From: Mastigias papua
Taxonomy: Eukaryota; Cnidaria; Scyphozoa; Rhizostomeae; Mastigiidae
Direction of reading: 5' to 3'
DNA length: 64,000 nucleotides
Assembly: GCA_964019165.1 (NCBI GenBank)
Contig: OZ025276.1
Location: forward strand, 12,201,028 to 12,265,027
Shown here in pieces: positions 24,892-38,262 of this stretch (its first letter is position 1; each line of letters opens with the position of its first letter). A program made the position numbers and the translations under genes. The notes under the pieces are model-generated. The model did not search any database. It was given only the letters and a program-made list of their open reading frames with translations, and was not told where the DNA came from.

Positions 24892-27800
24892 GCTGAGCAG
24901 AGGCGGTCGTAAGTTTTCTTTTACGCTAATGCTTTGCTATGAATCAAATGTCACAGAAACTATCTCGCCCATGTGGTAAATCGCTCGATCTGTTGACCCT
25001 AATTCTTTTAGAGTAATTTCGCAATGCGTACCGCAGTACTCTGCCGCTCTGGAATCATGCGTTTTGACATCATTGATAGTGGCATTATTTGTAGCTAGAA
25101 CGCTCCTTCATAGGCATAGATAAAGCTTTAAAAATGACAATAATGTATGGTTGCAAGACTTTAGCAACAAAAGTCGTTTGTTTACGTATGGTAGTTACCA
25201 TTATGTTCATTTGTTCAAGCCTCGTTTCTACTTAACCGTAAGGTGCCATACAGAAGCCTGCCTGCGACTGCAAGCGGTCGATCACCGGTAAATCGACCCT
25301 TTGTATGGAAACACCTATCGTTGCTTATATGCGACATTTGTTATACACTGCCTACGACAGCCTATAGATTTACGTTGCTACCGTGCCTACAGAATTTAAA
25401 ACAGCCTGAGATCACCTGGAAATAGTTGAATTGATTGGACTGTTGCGGCACCTTCCGGCTCATTCCGCTTCTTTTCAAACCGTAGCCAATCAGCGACAAT
25501 GGCATATTTCCTGCGCCATCCCTTTGTTCAGAATTATTCACGTGATTATCACTGACCAACCATACCGGTCAGGCCTTTCTGCGAATTCGAGCTCAAATTT
25601 TCAAAATTGAAAGTGATCGTTATCTACAATGAAAGATTGATGGATCTTTTGCACTACATCCTGGCAGTTTTACAACACAATTGCTCTTTCTTTTAGTTTG
25701 AATTCTCGGAAAAGTGTTTTTGAATTTACGTTGCTTGGTTTTATACTGAAAAAATATTCCTTCCCTAATTGTCTGTCGTTCTTCTGTGTTCGAACCTTCT
25801 TCTCGGTTTCATGTACTTCATTTAAAGTTTGTATTGGCATTGTAATAAAGATTTCCTTTGAATTCCACCATTCTTATTCGCAACTTGTGTGTTCAGCAGC
25901 TTCACACCATGGACATCAACTGTTCCGACTGGTACAGATTGTTCCCGATTTATTAAGGAAATATTTTGAGCCGGTTGGAGCTGGCGATCGACCGCAGGTT
26001 TTCTCATTGCCCCTTACGGATATATGGAAACCAGAGCCCAGTATTTCTAGAACAGCTCGTTATCATGCCGCTTTGAGTTGGCGTGTTGTTCTTGAATCAG
26101 ATAATAAAATTATGTCTTCTGCAGATGCAATAGCTCTTTTGTTGAATTGCTAAAAGTTCTACTCTCGCAAGTTGTTGCAGTGTTTCGTCTAAGTTCAAGA
26201 ACCTAAGTTTATGTAATAAAATACTATTATTGTCCTCTTTTTTATTGATAAATTATAAGGGCTGTAAGTCTAGCTAGAGATTGTGTTTAGACTGTTTGCA
26301 AGGTGTAGTCAAATCATATAAACTCTCTGTGCCTATTCAACGTAGTGCGTTCACTTCAGCAAGCTCGAGCTCGTAACGTTATACAGTTGTCGTTCCTCGC
26401 TTCAGTAGGAACACGCACAATGCATAGGAGAAAGTTGGTGTATCTATCATGATTCCTATGAGATATTATATATTATTAGACAAACGCTGGCAATGCATAC
26501 AAGTTTTAAGTGGTTGATGCAAAAGTACCATCTGTCAGCAGGTGTTTCGGAAAATGGATTCCAACCTGCCCTTGTGAAGTGTCTTCCTAGCTGGCCCCTT
26601 TCTTTGCTTTCAGTTGACGAGCAAACTCCATTATCTTACATGCGTTTGGTTTTTTGTTTGACAAGCTTCCATGTTGAGCCAGCAATCCATCTTTGTGGTT
26701 TGTATAGGACGTTTTCTTAAGGACACTGGTATGCAGCAAGCAATGTGTAACTTAGCCAAAGGCTTTCAACTCTTGTACCACGTGTTATCATGAAGTGAGG
26801 AGCGAAAACTGTCATATTCCAGAAATGAGGTTGCGTCTTGAGAAAGTCTTATACCCAACTATACTGTACGTACGTTTTATTATGGCCTAAATATTTATAC
26901 TGTTTACTAGATCTTTTTAGCCGCATACTAAATGAAAAACGATATTGTTTAGAGAGTATGTACTGGTAAGTTATGTTGTTCAAAGTTCAGATATGTAAAA
27001 AGGCCATTTACCTGCCTCCCGGCTGCTATTAGAGTATAATTACCCCCATCTCTTTAATATAGGCCGTTATAAGATGTTCAGTATGCTAGTTTATGTGATA
27101 CACATTGTTTCTTTTAGAAGAAACCTAGCTCAAAGCCTGGTAATAAGAGTTTCTTAATTTTCGCCCAAAATTGCTGTGAAAACGAAAATAAAACGTCTTG
27201 TAGTGCCCATAAAGCTTAGCACATAAAACATATTGCAGTGAAAACTTATTAAATTCGTGGAGGAAAAGATTGTTTTCTGAAACTGAAAGATTGCACGGAA
27301 AGTTCTAATGTTTCTGAACTCTTTCCTTTTTAGTTCTAAAAGTTTCTTAAATTTTAGGGTGCCTGTTACTAGGTTTCTTATAAAAAAGTAAGGTATCTTC
27401 GTCTTCATCGCTTCTAATATATTTACCGATTAAATTTAGTTATTTTATCCCAAGGGGCGGTTTATACCACAGTTGACGTAATCACTTGCTTTTTATAGAA
27501 AAAGAGCCATTGGCAGAATATGGCTGCCTACTTTGGAATATGCTATGTTCTCCATGTAACATTTGTTTATCTTCGTTCTTGAGCATGCGCCGTATACCCA
27601 GAGGGGATTGCATTGAGTGGCTGTCCTTTGTGAACATGCAACATATCTTGTTTTATTGTCAATTTCTGTAAACTCTGCGAATTCTACTACATTTTAATTT
27701 ATTTGAGACCTAATCTTACACAGGGCTTTGCCGTTACCCGCTTCACCAATTCAGTGATCCAGCTTCAAGTCAGGTAGAAGTTGGGATTTCCAGGTTTTAG

Positions 27801-28686
27801 TTTTCTTTTTATGGGGAAAGGCACCGGCTCTTTGTATTCCCCATTACTTGTATTTTCTTCCCTTCATTCCATGGGTTGTCCTGGCTTCCTCAAAGTTCCT
27901 TTTGAGGCATATCTCCAAATTCAGACATTTCTTATATTTTTGAGGAGTCTCAGAACCTACTAAAGTGTTCTTTGATCCTATGACATTATCCTTTATTTTT
28001 TTTTTGCGTAGAGTATCAGGATTATTTAGGCACTGAATTTTGAAGTTTGTTGTCGCTTTGCAGCCGTGGGGGAATATCCGGCACATTATTTATTTGGAGT
28101 GTTTTCTGAGGGAGGTGTTCTTTAGGAGCCTGTCGTTTTTTATAGATTGTTGAAGCGAAATATTATTCGTCTCTATCTGCTGATCACTAACCCAAGTTTA
28201 CTCTGTCTTTAGATGAAAATCTTGTCCAAACATATGATTTTAAGCTTAAAGATATATAGCTAGTAGTTATAGAAACAATAAGAAGAGTACAACTTTCATT
28301 TTTCAATGCAGATTTTTTGTACGACACCGTTCGCGCACGCATACGTTGATTATAATTGTTTCTTTATTAAATCAGAATATCTCGAATTATGAAGATCTAA
28401 AAGAAACATGTGGTTAATTCCTCGAAGTGTTTTCTTTCTTTGAGACCAGAATTTTTGTAAGGATTGGCTCCTTGATCTCCACCAACCTGCCCGATCCTGA
28501 AAGGAATTGCATACGGTATCTTAAATATATCAATCGATATTAGTCTTGATTTCGTTTCATTTCGTTTCATGACTTTATTTAATATTAATGAAATATACAA
28601 TAGTTATAACTAATTAAAATCAGAAAATTAAACAGAATACTAAAATAAATAAAATATTTAGTTTCAAAACAAAGCGCAATACAATA
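24892..28686. other. Intergenic after sestrin; no gene recognised
   Basis: The sestrin 3' UTR should begin here. No AATAAA was noticed close to the stop; one lies at 26215-26220. The longest open frame, 25698-26153 (151 codons from a TTG, plus strand), has no recognisable domain and is not in a convincing splice context. I saw no RNA gene. Confidence 0.4.
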
Positions 28687-29046
28687 CTAGTTAAAATGTG
28701 CAACCTTTTGCTCGTGCAGTGAGTGCCATTCCAGACTTTGATTTTTTGTTTGATTTTTTGTTCTGTGCAGGTTTAATTTCATCACTGAGGCTATTCCAGA
28801 GTAGACTTTTTTAAATTTAAATAACTTATCACTAATTCCCTGTGATCTGTCAGTTGGAATCTTGCAAAGTTGCCTAGTTCTAAAATCATATTCTGCCAAT
28901 TTCTGGGTGAAGAAATCCCACCTGTGCGGAGGATTTAAGTTGTCGATCGTCTTATATATTTCCACCATTAGTTTTTGTGAATTTCTTTTGTGAATTCTCT
29001 CTTGAGTTGACTTTATGCGCGCAATCATTGACGATTTATCAATCAA
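28687..29046 (-). pseudogene. LINE reverse-transcriptase C-terminal fragment (decayed)
   Basis: A 119-codon minus-strand frame resembles the region just after the reverse-transcriptase core in non-LTR retrotransposons. It reads YKTIDNLNPP (the usual YK..N.L.P), then a Phe-rich helix, then EYDFRTRQL (the Y-(D/N)-L/F-R motif), then a basic stretch and KFKKVYSGIA where autonomous elements have FKY.G...WN. The usual W-N-S/L-L-P is degraded to ASVMKLN. It starts and ends without the rest of the polymerase or the endonuclease, so it is a truncated dead copy. The LINE clade cannot be named. Confidence 0.6.
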
Positions 29047-30085
29047 GTAATCTCAAATATTTTGTTATTTTTCATTTTGAATTTTGGTTCTTTGTATGTA
29101 GTATTGTAGTTCCTTCTTACATAGCAAATTGCGTTGTTCAGTGGGCCGTTTTAAAAACATACACATTGCAGTTTAGAAAATAAAGAATCATAATACTTAC
29201 ATGTCATATTAGTTCGAGTATAACATAGCAATGAACATTAAGTAAAATTATATTAAAATAGCAATGTCATCGGTACGTCGTAAGCATGGTGTGTAGTTTT
29301 ACTTTAGGCAGATTAAGAATTTTGAGCTGTTATTGATGCATTCGGCTAAAACCAGCTTTGGCTTCTGGGCAACCCTCCTTATCAAATGCATCAATCTTTC
29401 CTTCATTTGAAATAGTATCCTTTCGTGCTTCTCACTTGCAATGTGATGTCTTAGACCAGATGACGCAGGATTAGAAAGCGGGTCCAATTTTTCTTCACCA
29501 TAGGAGAAACGTCTACGCAGCTTATTGACGCAGCTCGATTGTAATTTTGCGTCATTTCAATGGAGCTATACGGAGTTAGCATTTTATGCCCAGTGAAGTT
29601 ATATGAATTACACTGATTGAAGGCGATTCCTGGCCCACTGTCGAAAATGCTGTTGTACTTTGAAGACTAACTGAGCGTGGCCCACGTGCATCGTATATAT
29701 TATGTGATTCCTTTTCCTTCCGTTTACGAAACACAGGGAAGCAAACGGCTTGACGATTGATCTCGGTAAGTTTCTTTTAATTTGCCATCGTTTTCATATA
29801 GATTTGAAACATATTTCGGGGTATACAGTATTGACATGTGCCCTAAATTTTCACGTGCCTTGCGAAAGGCAAATCCATGCACAGTTTCGAGGACACTGCT
29901 CTGGAGTGTTAAATCTTAAATTTTATTTCACCGAGGCGTTACAGTTTAGGACGATAGCCTTTCCGCAAGAGGTGTTACGTAGACATTGGTTGCATTGGTG
30001 TGTAATTCTGTCGATGCGTCTGGATTCTTATGCGAAGATGTATAATGTCTTGTATTGCCGAGTATCATAGGTCACACGAATTATA
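29047..30085. other. Intergenic; no gene recognised
   Basis: A 106-codon plus-strand frame at 29750-30070 has no recognisable motif. I see nothing else to support. Confidence 0.4.
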
Positions 30086-30322
30086 GAGACTCCATTGATT
30101 TCAAACCTAACATAACTAAAAACTTAGATCAGCAGTACCAAAGATCGAGACTCCATTGATTTCAAACCTAACATAACTAAAAACTTAGATCTGCAGTACC
30201 AAAGATCGAGACTCCATTGATTTCAAACCTAACATAACTAAAAACTTAGATCAGCAGTACCAAAGATCGAGACTCCATTGATTTCAAACCTAACATAACT
30301 AAAAACTTAGATCAGCAGTACC
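30086..30322. repeat. 61-bp tandem repeat, nearly four copies
   Basis: Units begin GAGACTCCATTGATTTCAAA at 30086, 30147, 30208 and 30269, an exact 61-bp period. The copies are almost identical; one shows ATCTGC where the others read ATCAGC. The last unit stops about eight bases short. Near-identity implies recent expansion. Confidence 0.95.
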
Positions 30323-31857
30323 CAGCATATATGCTGTTATTTACATACGGGACTTTATAAGAGGGCTATTTTCATATTTTTCACATTTCAATTTTTTATA
30401 CACTAAAACCATTCAGCAATGCTAAGAACTTAAATTTACAAACAAAGTTATCTACACTAATTAGAGATATAGCAAAACAATAAGTTAAAAATCCAATTCA
30501 GAATAGAGCGGTTATAAGAAGGGGTACGGTCTGGTCTCATAGTTTACTAGTAATGGTGGCGCTGGGTTTTGCCTGGAAAACAGCTTCAAGAAATGATTTC
30601 TTTCAGCAATCTCTTTCTAATTTCTTTTTTCAAATAGCCAACTGAATTGCCAAAGATGTAGCTACTGAAGTGGAACATTCACGTTGTTCCACCAGCGGAT
30701 TACGGTTGTTGCTACATGTAATTGGCGCGTTTTTGTCTTCTCGCGTGAATATCAAGGCCATATTTCTCAAGAAAGACATCCTAAAAGCATTTTATTTTAC
30801 GAATGAGCCATTAGATTGAATTTGTTTGATATATAAGTCCACAATCCGTGAATCAGCAGAGACGCACCAGGGTCATCAAGGCAGTTATTGTATACTTTCA
30901 CTATGTTACGGATGCGTTAGAACCCAGTCCCCTTGTTATATACAGTCACGTTGGACTTATATTGTTATCATTAAAGAACAGGTGAGTTAGTTTTAGTCAG
31001 TCGGTCAGCTGAGTAATAGCGTAATCGCACATTGTACACACATATGTACATAGCTCGTTATTATATCAATGTTTTTGAGAAGATAGTCTCTTATTGTTCA
31101 AGCATCTACATTAATACAATAGCAGTCTAGAAAAATGGGCGTGTTGGGGCACATGGAAATTATCTCGTTACTTGGAAAGATAATAGTGGGGATCAGTAAT
31201 GACAGCGAAAAGGGGGGATATGCACAAAGCAACCAACCATTGATAATTGTGTGAAAAATAGACCTAGTTACGAGTCTCTCTTTACACCAAAGCACACTAA
31301 ATTAGGTCCCTGGCTTCAGCTGATGTTTCACTAAAATTTGCTTTCTCGAGAAAGGAGACAGGGTTGGATATAGACTGTAATATACTCATCTAGTCTTTAA
31401 CATAACATGCATTAGAATATATTTTGGCTTGTACTTTTTCCAAGAGTACGGTCATACTTTTATATTGCGAAAATATATCTTGAAGAATATCAAGTCCTCA
31501 AGTTGTTGAGACTTTGGTGTGAAAGAGCCATAAAGCTAGGCAGATACTTCACTATTGGTACATTTTCCTCACTTTTGTGTCTTGCAATAAATGGTCGAAG
31601 TGTGCAGTTTGATATGCCTCTTATGGTTGAGCAGAGTGGCAGCAAATCTCTAGCTTTCACCCTCTGTCCTTGAGGGAATATTTACTTAGCATAACTTAGA
31701 ATTATTTCCTAATAAACTAAGTTTTTGAGAAGACAGAGGTCTGTTTTGATTTCTGGCTTTAGTCTTGTAGTGGTAGCCCGATTCATTAGAGTCAGACACT
31801 TGAAACAAGTCAAGGAGTGCAAGGAGTGGAAAAGTAATTTTGTCGAATTGATGGAGT
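30323..31857. other. Intergenic; no gene recognised
   Basis: A+T-rich DNA with only short open frames, such as 31098-31295 minus, none with a recognisable family. Confidence 0.4.
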
Positions 31858-32043
31858 TTCTAATTCAGTGGCGTAGCGGAGGTGTGTGGGGCCCTTAGTG
31901 AAGTAGGGGGACTGGGGCCCCTTGCACCTATGTCTAGTCAAGTAATTTTTTGGTTGGGGGCCCCTTCGGGGCCCCTTATGAGTGGGGGCCCTTAGTGGTA
32001 CGCCCTAAAGGTAACCACCGTCGGCTACCCCACTGTTCTAATT
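31858..32043. mobile_element. hAT-like MITE, 170 bp, with 8-bp TSD
   Basis: The element is 31866-32035. Termini are CAGTGGCGTAGC on the left and GCTACCCCACTG on the right, one mismatch from perfect inverted repeats. Identical 8-bp duplications TTCTAATT lie at 31858-31865 and 32036-32043. The interior is rich in GGGGCCCC-type palindromic words. It is non-coding, and its termini differ from those of the 8-kb and 10-kb pair, so it is a separate family. Confidence 0.9.
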
Positions 32044-34256
32044 TACAGTTAAGTTCATCTGTATATAATTAGGGATCTAGCCAGCAAAAATACTGTAATT
32101 CAGGATACTTTATGCTCCTGTTGAGGTTTCAATGTAGCTTATTGACACACTATTGAAGACTGTGTGGGCGGGGCATAACTCAAAAATGCCAACCTTTAAG
32201 ATCGTGGCAATGATGCAATGCATTTAGGCCTGGTTCACAAACTGAAACTACGTGATCTTCAATACTTTAATAAATTGGATCGCAAAGTTAGATTAATAAA
32301 TGCATTCATTACTTTAATCATAGAATAAGTAGGTCTAGAGTAATTTTTATTTGTTTGGTTGATCCGTATTTATCTGTTGTACTCATTCTTGTTTGTTGTT
32401 TTTTAGACAGTTTTAGCTTTATCTATGTTACGTTTACGTTTTATGTTATTCTTCAATAGCTGTTTTTACCTTTGCAATGTAAATTGTACGTAGGCTATTG
32501 GTAGAGATGAAAATCAGAGAAAAAGTTTGAATTTATGCCAAAGAAATAAACTCTGGCACTGCAGTAGCACGACGTCTGAATCAATCAGTAATTTTAGCTT
32601 ACTGTATTCTCGGCCTTATATAAAATATATCCCATGGAAGTCAGCTTGTGTACTTCATATCCATGACAATAACCCTTGCCTCCTACCTCATATGATGAAG
32701 GTGAACATCATGTCTATGAATAGAGAACAGAACCGAGAGCTTAGTGCTTTTCAGAAGGTAATAATCGGTAACACGATTGTTCAGGATTCGTACATTGTGA
32801 TGCTAACTGTGGTTTGCAAGTGGATGTACACACGGAACCCAGCACAAGGCCTAGTTCTGAAAGTTCGTTATTTAAGGACCTCTTTTACCACATGTTAGTA
32901 CTAGAAGCTCCGTAGTATTTTCTTAATCTTAACTCCATATTTAGGCAACTATGGACACTGCAAATGTCAACTGGAAACCTCCTTTTTTTGAATCACTTAT
33001 TACTGCGTTTGCACATAATTTATGCGAATTTGGCTCCTGAATTCTCGATTTTTTGCAGTGATAAGAGTGATTGAAATCGAAATGAATTTGCCCACTTTTG
33101 TAAATTAGGTTTGCAGACTTCGGATGTTTTAGTTCCTAGAATCGTCTCATTATATGCTACAATGCGGACTGATATTGGCCCCACCCCTAGCCCTTGAGGC
33201 CCCAGGGCGCTTTGTCCCATGCCCCCTCTCGGTGGCTCTGCCCTTTAAAACCTGCCACTAATTGCGGTCCTATAAAAATATTGCCATCCACAATTCCCAT
33301 AAGGTATTATGCAGGATTTGCTAACAAAATGTGTCTCACTCTCGAACCTTACAGCTTGTACAAGCGTTCTACGCTGTTGGGTCACACGAACACAGACATC
33401 TTGCGTTGCATCTCTATGGCGATACGTGCGAACATAAACCCTCTTTTTGTGGTCTACAAAAGGCACTATGGAAGCTGTTGTGCTCGATAATAGCCACGTC
33501 AATGATGCAGAAATTGGTAATTTGAATTTGAAAGACAGAGCTCGCATTAATCCATTGAGGGCTAAATATCTGAAAACAATGCACCACAATTTCCAACAGC
33601 ATTTTAATTGACACTAGCAGTTCAAACGCTTCATCTTTTATCAAGGCTATTGTTATCGAAAACAATCCTACAGCCTAGTCGTTTACGTCTTCCAACAAAA
33701 CAGTTTTGGTGTTACTATGATAAACATTTTTGCATCGAACCTGTAAACTATATTTAAAGTACGCCCCCCCCCCCATCAGTTCTTAATAACTCACTAAATT
33801 ATTTATCACACAGCCGGTTTTAGAGTGTTGGCATTTCCAGGCTGCTCAAGTGCTGTGTATTACCATCTCACCATCTCACATGGTCAATCTGGGATAAAAG
33901 ACAGCTGCAGCTTTTCTTGTAGGTGATAACAAGGAAATTTCATCATAATCGATACAGTCACTGATTTTCTCTCAACGCTACGGATGCGGAATCCACACTG
34001 CAAGCTACAACTATAGGTGAACGACCCTGTTTCAATTCGTGTTTCGTTCATCGTGGATAAAGTCGTAAATTTTGGGGTCGTTGCTTACATTGACTTACGT
34101 AAAAGGATTTGAAATGCATCATATCCGATGTTGAGAGGGAGATTTCGTGGTGACTAGGAACTTGTTTCGCTATGTTGATAGACAGCCAGATCGCCGAATG
34201 AAGAGACGAACGTGCGAACTTCGGGGCATAATTTAATCATGATCTTGTACGCATCG
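32044..34256. other. Upstream flank of the GST-like gene; no gene recognised
   Basis: Open frames at 32527-32898 (123 codons, plus) and overlapping frames on both strands at 33194-33665 show no family signature. The latter region contains a short plus-strand reading ending NLNLKDRARINPLRAKYL that might be a transposon relic, but I cannot place it. A run of 11 C lies at 33764-33774. The proximal few hundred bases should contain the GST-like promoter. Confidence 0.4.
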
Positions 34257-37200
34257 ATGTCAAGCGATGAAACAAAAGTCATTCGCTTCTATATAGATAC
34301 GGTACGTGATTATGTTCTAACTATACGTTACCTGCATGTATTTAGCATGCATTCATTTCAAATGTACAATGTTTACCTGGACGTATTATGATTCAATCTC
34401 AAGGAAATCCAAGGGCACGAGTGTATCGTTAGTTTCCAATTTTCCAGTATATTTCGTATTTTCCAGCATATTTCGTATTATCGTTTTCGTTTACTCTCTG
34501 TTATCCGTCAATATTTCACGTTAATATTCTATTGCTAGTGCAAATTTATTCTCGATATTTCATTGTTGATGCCTTGTCGCGGACATTTAGTGCCTATTTA
34601 GTTATCCATGTACAGCTCAGCCTATTTTGTTATCCATGTACAGTTCAAAATCGGTTGTTCGTACCACGATTTGGACAAGGAAAGCGAAGAGACTAAGGAA
34701 AGTCTTCTACTCAAATACCCACTAGGTGTTCTACCGTGTTTGGAAGATTCAGACAAAAGAATTTTTGGAGCGTAAGTAATTTCATTTTATCTTCCTTCTT
34801 TGCCAGGTTGCAGGAATGAGATGCCTTTTACGATCAAATCAGTAATACTGAATATACCTATATATTTCAGACATAGGCCCATGATGAGCGTATCCTTCGA
34901 TTTTGTTCAATTGAGCTTCTTTCTTTGTTATTTCCTTAATTTTCAAACATGTCGCTGACACAGCAATATTTCTTGTTCTCGTAATGAACGTTGATATAGT
35001 ACTATGATTCAATATTCATTCGTTTCAACGCTTTATGTTTATTTCTTTTTGTACTCGAGTCCAGCCACATGAAGTATGTTGGTTAAAGTACGAGAATAAG
35101 GGAGTTGGGTTTTTGAACGAACCCAGGAAATGGAAGCGCGAGCGTGCAGAACTTTTTTCTCCTTGTATCTGGGCCCTAGCCTCCACGACCTGCCTTGTTT
35201 ACCTTCGTGCTGGTTGTCAGGGCTGTAGGCCACTAATCCATCGCTGGAAAAGGAATTTGAACTCGTATGAACACCAGCTTGTGATTAACTGCATAATTAC
35301 CAGCAATGTAATGCTAGATGTTTACATTGGTGGGGGGGGGGGTTAGGGCTCAACAGAATTCTCTATTTGGAACATTTGAAGCAGCGCCATGTAGGACTAA
35401 GAAAATTAGTCAAATTCATAATTTCTTGATAGTCCTCTGAAGTTGTACTGAATTGTTGTTTTGAATTGCACTTTATTTTTACGGTCAATGAAACCAAATT
35501 TTGAAATACAGTCGCATATGATGAGCAAAGTAAAAAACTCAAAGATGCATTTCCAAATAAAGGAATTCAATGGGTCTTTGCCCCGAGAGGGTCATATTAA
35601 TTTAGCAAGGGGACTGCCCCCACTTGAGCTTCCCAGGATTGTAACCCTTATACTTACTGCATAGCGATATGCTAGGATGAGTTTAATATACGGAAAGTAG
35701 TGTATATAGTTGGATAATGTGAAGAGTCCAGCAAAGCTAGCTGGTTTGTTTGCTTTATACGCAGTTCAACTATTGCGACTTTAAGCACCTGCCATGTCTT
35801 AAATTTGCTCTCTAGAGTGCACTCGCCCTTTGTTCATTTGAGCTTTCCTGGGGTCTAAATAGCAGTATTCTAGAAAAATCGGATTGTCGTCTTGAACGGT
35901 CTTGAAAGTAAAAATTTGTGGTGTATGACTTAGTGGGCGATGGAGTTACGTAATTTTCTTGCAAAAAAGAGCATGAAATGGGTGTGGTCTTGGAAAAGTT
36001 TTCTTCGGGCTCTACCTACACACTCTTTAGTATCTGCTACATAGTGTTATTGTGGGTTTCCTTCATTTAGGCCCTGAGATCTCCTATGACTTCCTTTTAC
36101 AACTTCAGCGTGTATAGAAATTTCACCGTCGGAGACTTGAAGCTGATTTCCTTTTTGTCGGACATGTAATTTTGCGATCTTAACCCTTAATCATGGATTC
36201 TGTTAGTATCTTGACCCTGGACATGCCCAACCAAAGACACTAATACGATTGTAGATCGCGCGACAAAATGTGCTGAATCAAAATCAGGTATACTTTTTTG
36301 TAAGAAAGTTTATTCCGCCCAGTACTGAATCTTTCTTAGCTTTTTCATTATTTCAGTGTAATAAATTGATTCCACAAGGTAGCAGGATATAGTGAAAAAG
36401 AGACGCAAATTTTGCTTTATGTCATATAACAAACATGCCATCGCCATTTCTACACCGCGTGTTTTTTTACTCATTGCACCGTGAGATTGCCACAATGCTG
36501 CGCAGTGGTTCCCACACATTCAGCTCTAAAACTCTCCGAAGGTTACCTTAGCAAGAATATTTGAGTTTGTGTAGCTCTGCAGTGTTGCATAGACTAGCGC
36601 GCACTGCACAAGCAAAACACCGATGTACATAGATTATCACAGGAGATCATGCAAGCTAAGCATAATAGATGGTAGGGCCGGATAAACATACGAATTTCAA
36701 ATGTGTATTACGATTCCTCATTAGAAACGAGAATCCCTTTTTCTACCAAGACTTGCTTTTGTTGTTGCACTGGCATTTTCTTTTGCCTCTGACTTAAACA
36801 CACAAGGTGATCTTCCAACTATCATTCTTATAGCATCCCCGTGCTGTTGTACTTAGCTGAGGAGTATGCAGACTTTGCAATGTGTGGGTCTTCGGTTGAA
36901 ATCCGCTCCAAAGTAGAGAGCGTGTTGATGTGGGCTTCTACCTCGCTATCAAGGTAAGGAGAAACAGTTTTTCCTTTTGTTGAACTTTTTTCTAGCTTAC
37001 TTTAACGATATTTTGGATGACATAGCTGTCTGACAGATCTAAGTGTTAGGCCTAGTATAGAGCATTTAAACCACCATTTTTTACATCATTTTGTTCCAGG
37101 GTATTTAAGCTAAGTATCTTGTCTTTGATTTTGTTTTCTTTAGATCTGTATACTACAACTTTGCAGCCCCCCGTCTGTTTGAAAGCCACTCCATTGGTGA

Positions 37201-37492
37201 ATTCCAGAACATGAGCTTAGTAACACATGGCAAGGACGAAATTACAGAGCATTTTGATAAAGTTGAGAAGTTCTATCTTGCAAATAATAACACTGCTTAC
37301 CTGGTCAGCAGTAAATTGTCAATCGCAGATGTATATACAGCCACAACAATTTCAGCGCTAGAGCCATTGCTCTTCGATTTCTCACCTTGGCCTCTGCTCT
37401 GCAAGTGGTTCGAAAGAGTAAAAACAGATATAACAAAGGCCTCGCATGACAACATATTGACAAAGCTATTAAGCAGAACAAGGGTATTCTGA
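34257..37492 (+). CDS. Glutathione S-transferase-like protein, 4 exons
   Basis: Exons: 34257-34301, 34602-34771, 36834-36953, 37144-37492. All junctions are GT-AG with compatible phases; the total is 684 nt, 227 residues, the usual GST length. The N-terminal thioredoxin-like domain starts KVIRFYIDTLS; S17 lines up with the catalytic Ser of theta-class GSTs. It reaches a Pro (GVLPCLED, P60) where GSTs carry the cis-Pro. The second domain is helical, with the N-capping box S-I-A-D at 171-174 (LSIADVYTA) and a late W-F-E-R-V helix. The residue pair normally binding the glutathione gamma-glutamyl group (Glu-Ser) reads Gly-Ala at 71-72, and the S-x-P-x-R context of the active site is altered. The fold is therefore clear but transferase activity is uncertain. 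The N-domain of EF1-gamma or a related non-enzymatic relative is an alternative. The 3' end lies under 1 kb from the satellite. Confidence 0.85.
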
Positions 37493-37681
37493 CACATCTA
37501 CTTACGGTTTTAGAGACTTGCGAAGATGTAATGATTTGTGTATTTGCAGAAGTTGATCTTGGATGCTAGGCATTAGCCTGCCAAGCATACTTAGAGATTG
37601 TGACTGTATTACAATTTGTATCTAAAACATTGCATTGTAGTATAGAACATCTTACGTGAATGTTTCGCCCACTAATATAAC

Positions 37682-37813
37682 ATTAAACCTGTGCATTAAT
37701 TCCATGTTCTTCACTTTCAAAACGAAAATAACTTTTGGCTCCTTGTTGGTAATACTGTAAGGATGAGAGAGGCTTAAGATGCTATTTATCAATGGATTTA
37801 AGAGACAAATAAA
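37682..37813 (+). promoter_or_regulatory. Candidate polyadenylation signals of the GST-like gene
   Basis: ATTAAA at 37682-37687 and AATAAA at 37808-37813 lie about 190 and 315 bases after the stop. Either could direct 3'-end formation. The choice needs transcript data. Confidence 0.4.
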
Positions 37814-38019
37814 CATCCATATTTTATTAGCGGCTAGAATATCACCAGCAGCTTCATCTTATTTGTTGTTTCTTTTGTGTAAGAACATCAAATTTCTCAA
37901 TATTCGTAGTCTAGACCTTGTGTTTTGGATACATCTAAGGGGTTTCATGTCAACAAAAAATGGCTAACAACATCAAAATAAGAACTATATTATATCAAAG
38001 TGTTTAGTTCACCTGCTTA

Positions 38020-38262
38020 TTATCTTCTCCTTTTCCTTCCTTTTCTTCTTTTTCTTCTTCTTGTTGTCCTTCTCCTCTTCCTTCTTTCCTCTCCTGTTCG
38101 TTGCTCTTCTTCACTTCATACTCCTATTCCTTCTTGTTTTCCTTTCCTGCGTCACTTTCTTTTATTTCTACATCTCCTTCTCTCCTTTCCTCATCCTCTT
38201 CTTTCCCTCCTTCATCCTCTTATGTTCCACCCTATTTTCCTTCTCCCTTTCTTCTGCCCTCA
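38020..38262. repeat. Polypyrimidine (CT-rich) tract
   Basis: About 240 bases of plus strand are almost entirely C and T, built from TTCC, TTCTTC and TCCTCT words with few purines. Long polypurine-polypyrimidine DNA can form intramolecular triplexes. The Leu/Phe/Ser-rich frames across it are a composition artefact. It lies between the GST-like gene and the satellite. Confidence 0.85.

Noticed and set aside
25698..26153. 151-codon open frame after sestrin
   Set aside because: It starts from TTG, its first half is a Phe/Cys/Ser-rich reading of T-rich DNA, and no domain is recognisable. It may be sestrin 3' UTR.
32527..32898. 123-codon open frame upstream of the GST-like gene
   Set aside because: No family signature, no splice context and no supporting composition difference.
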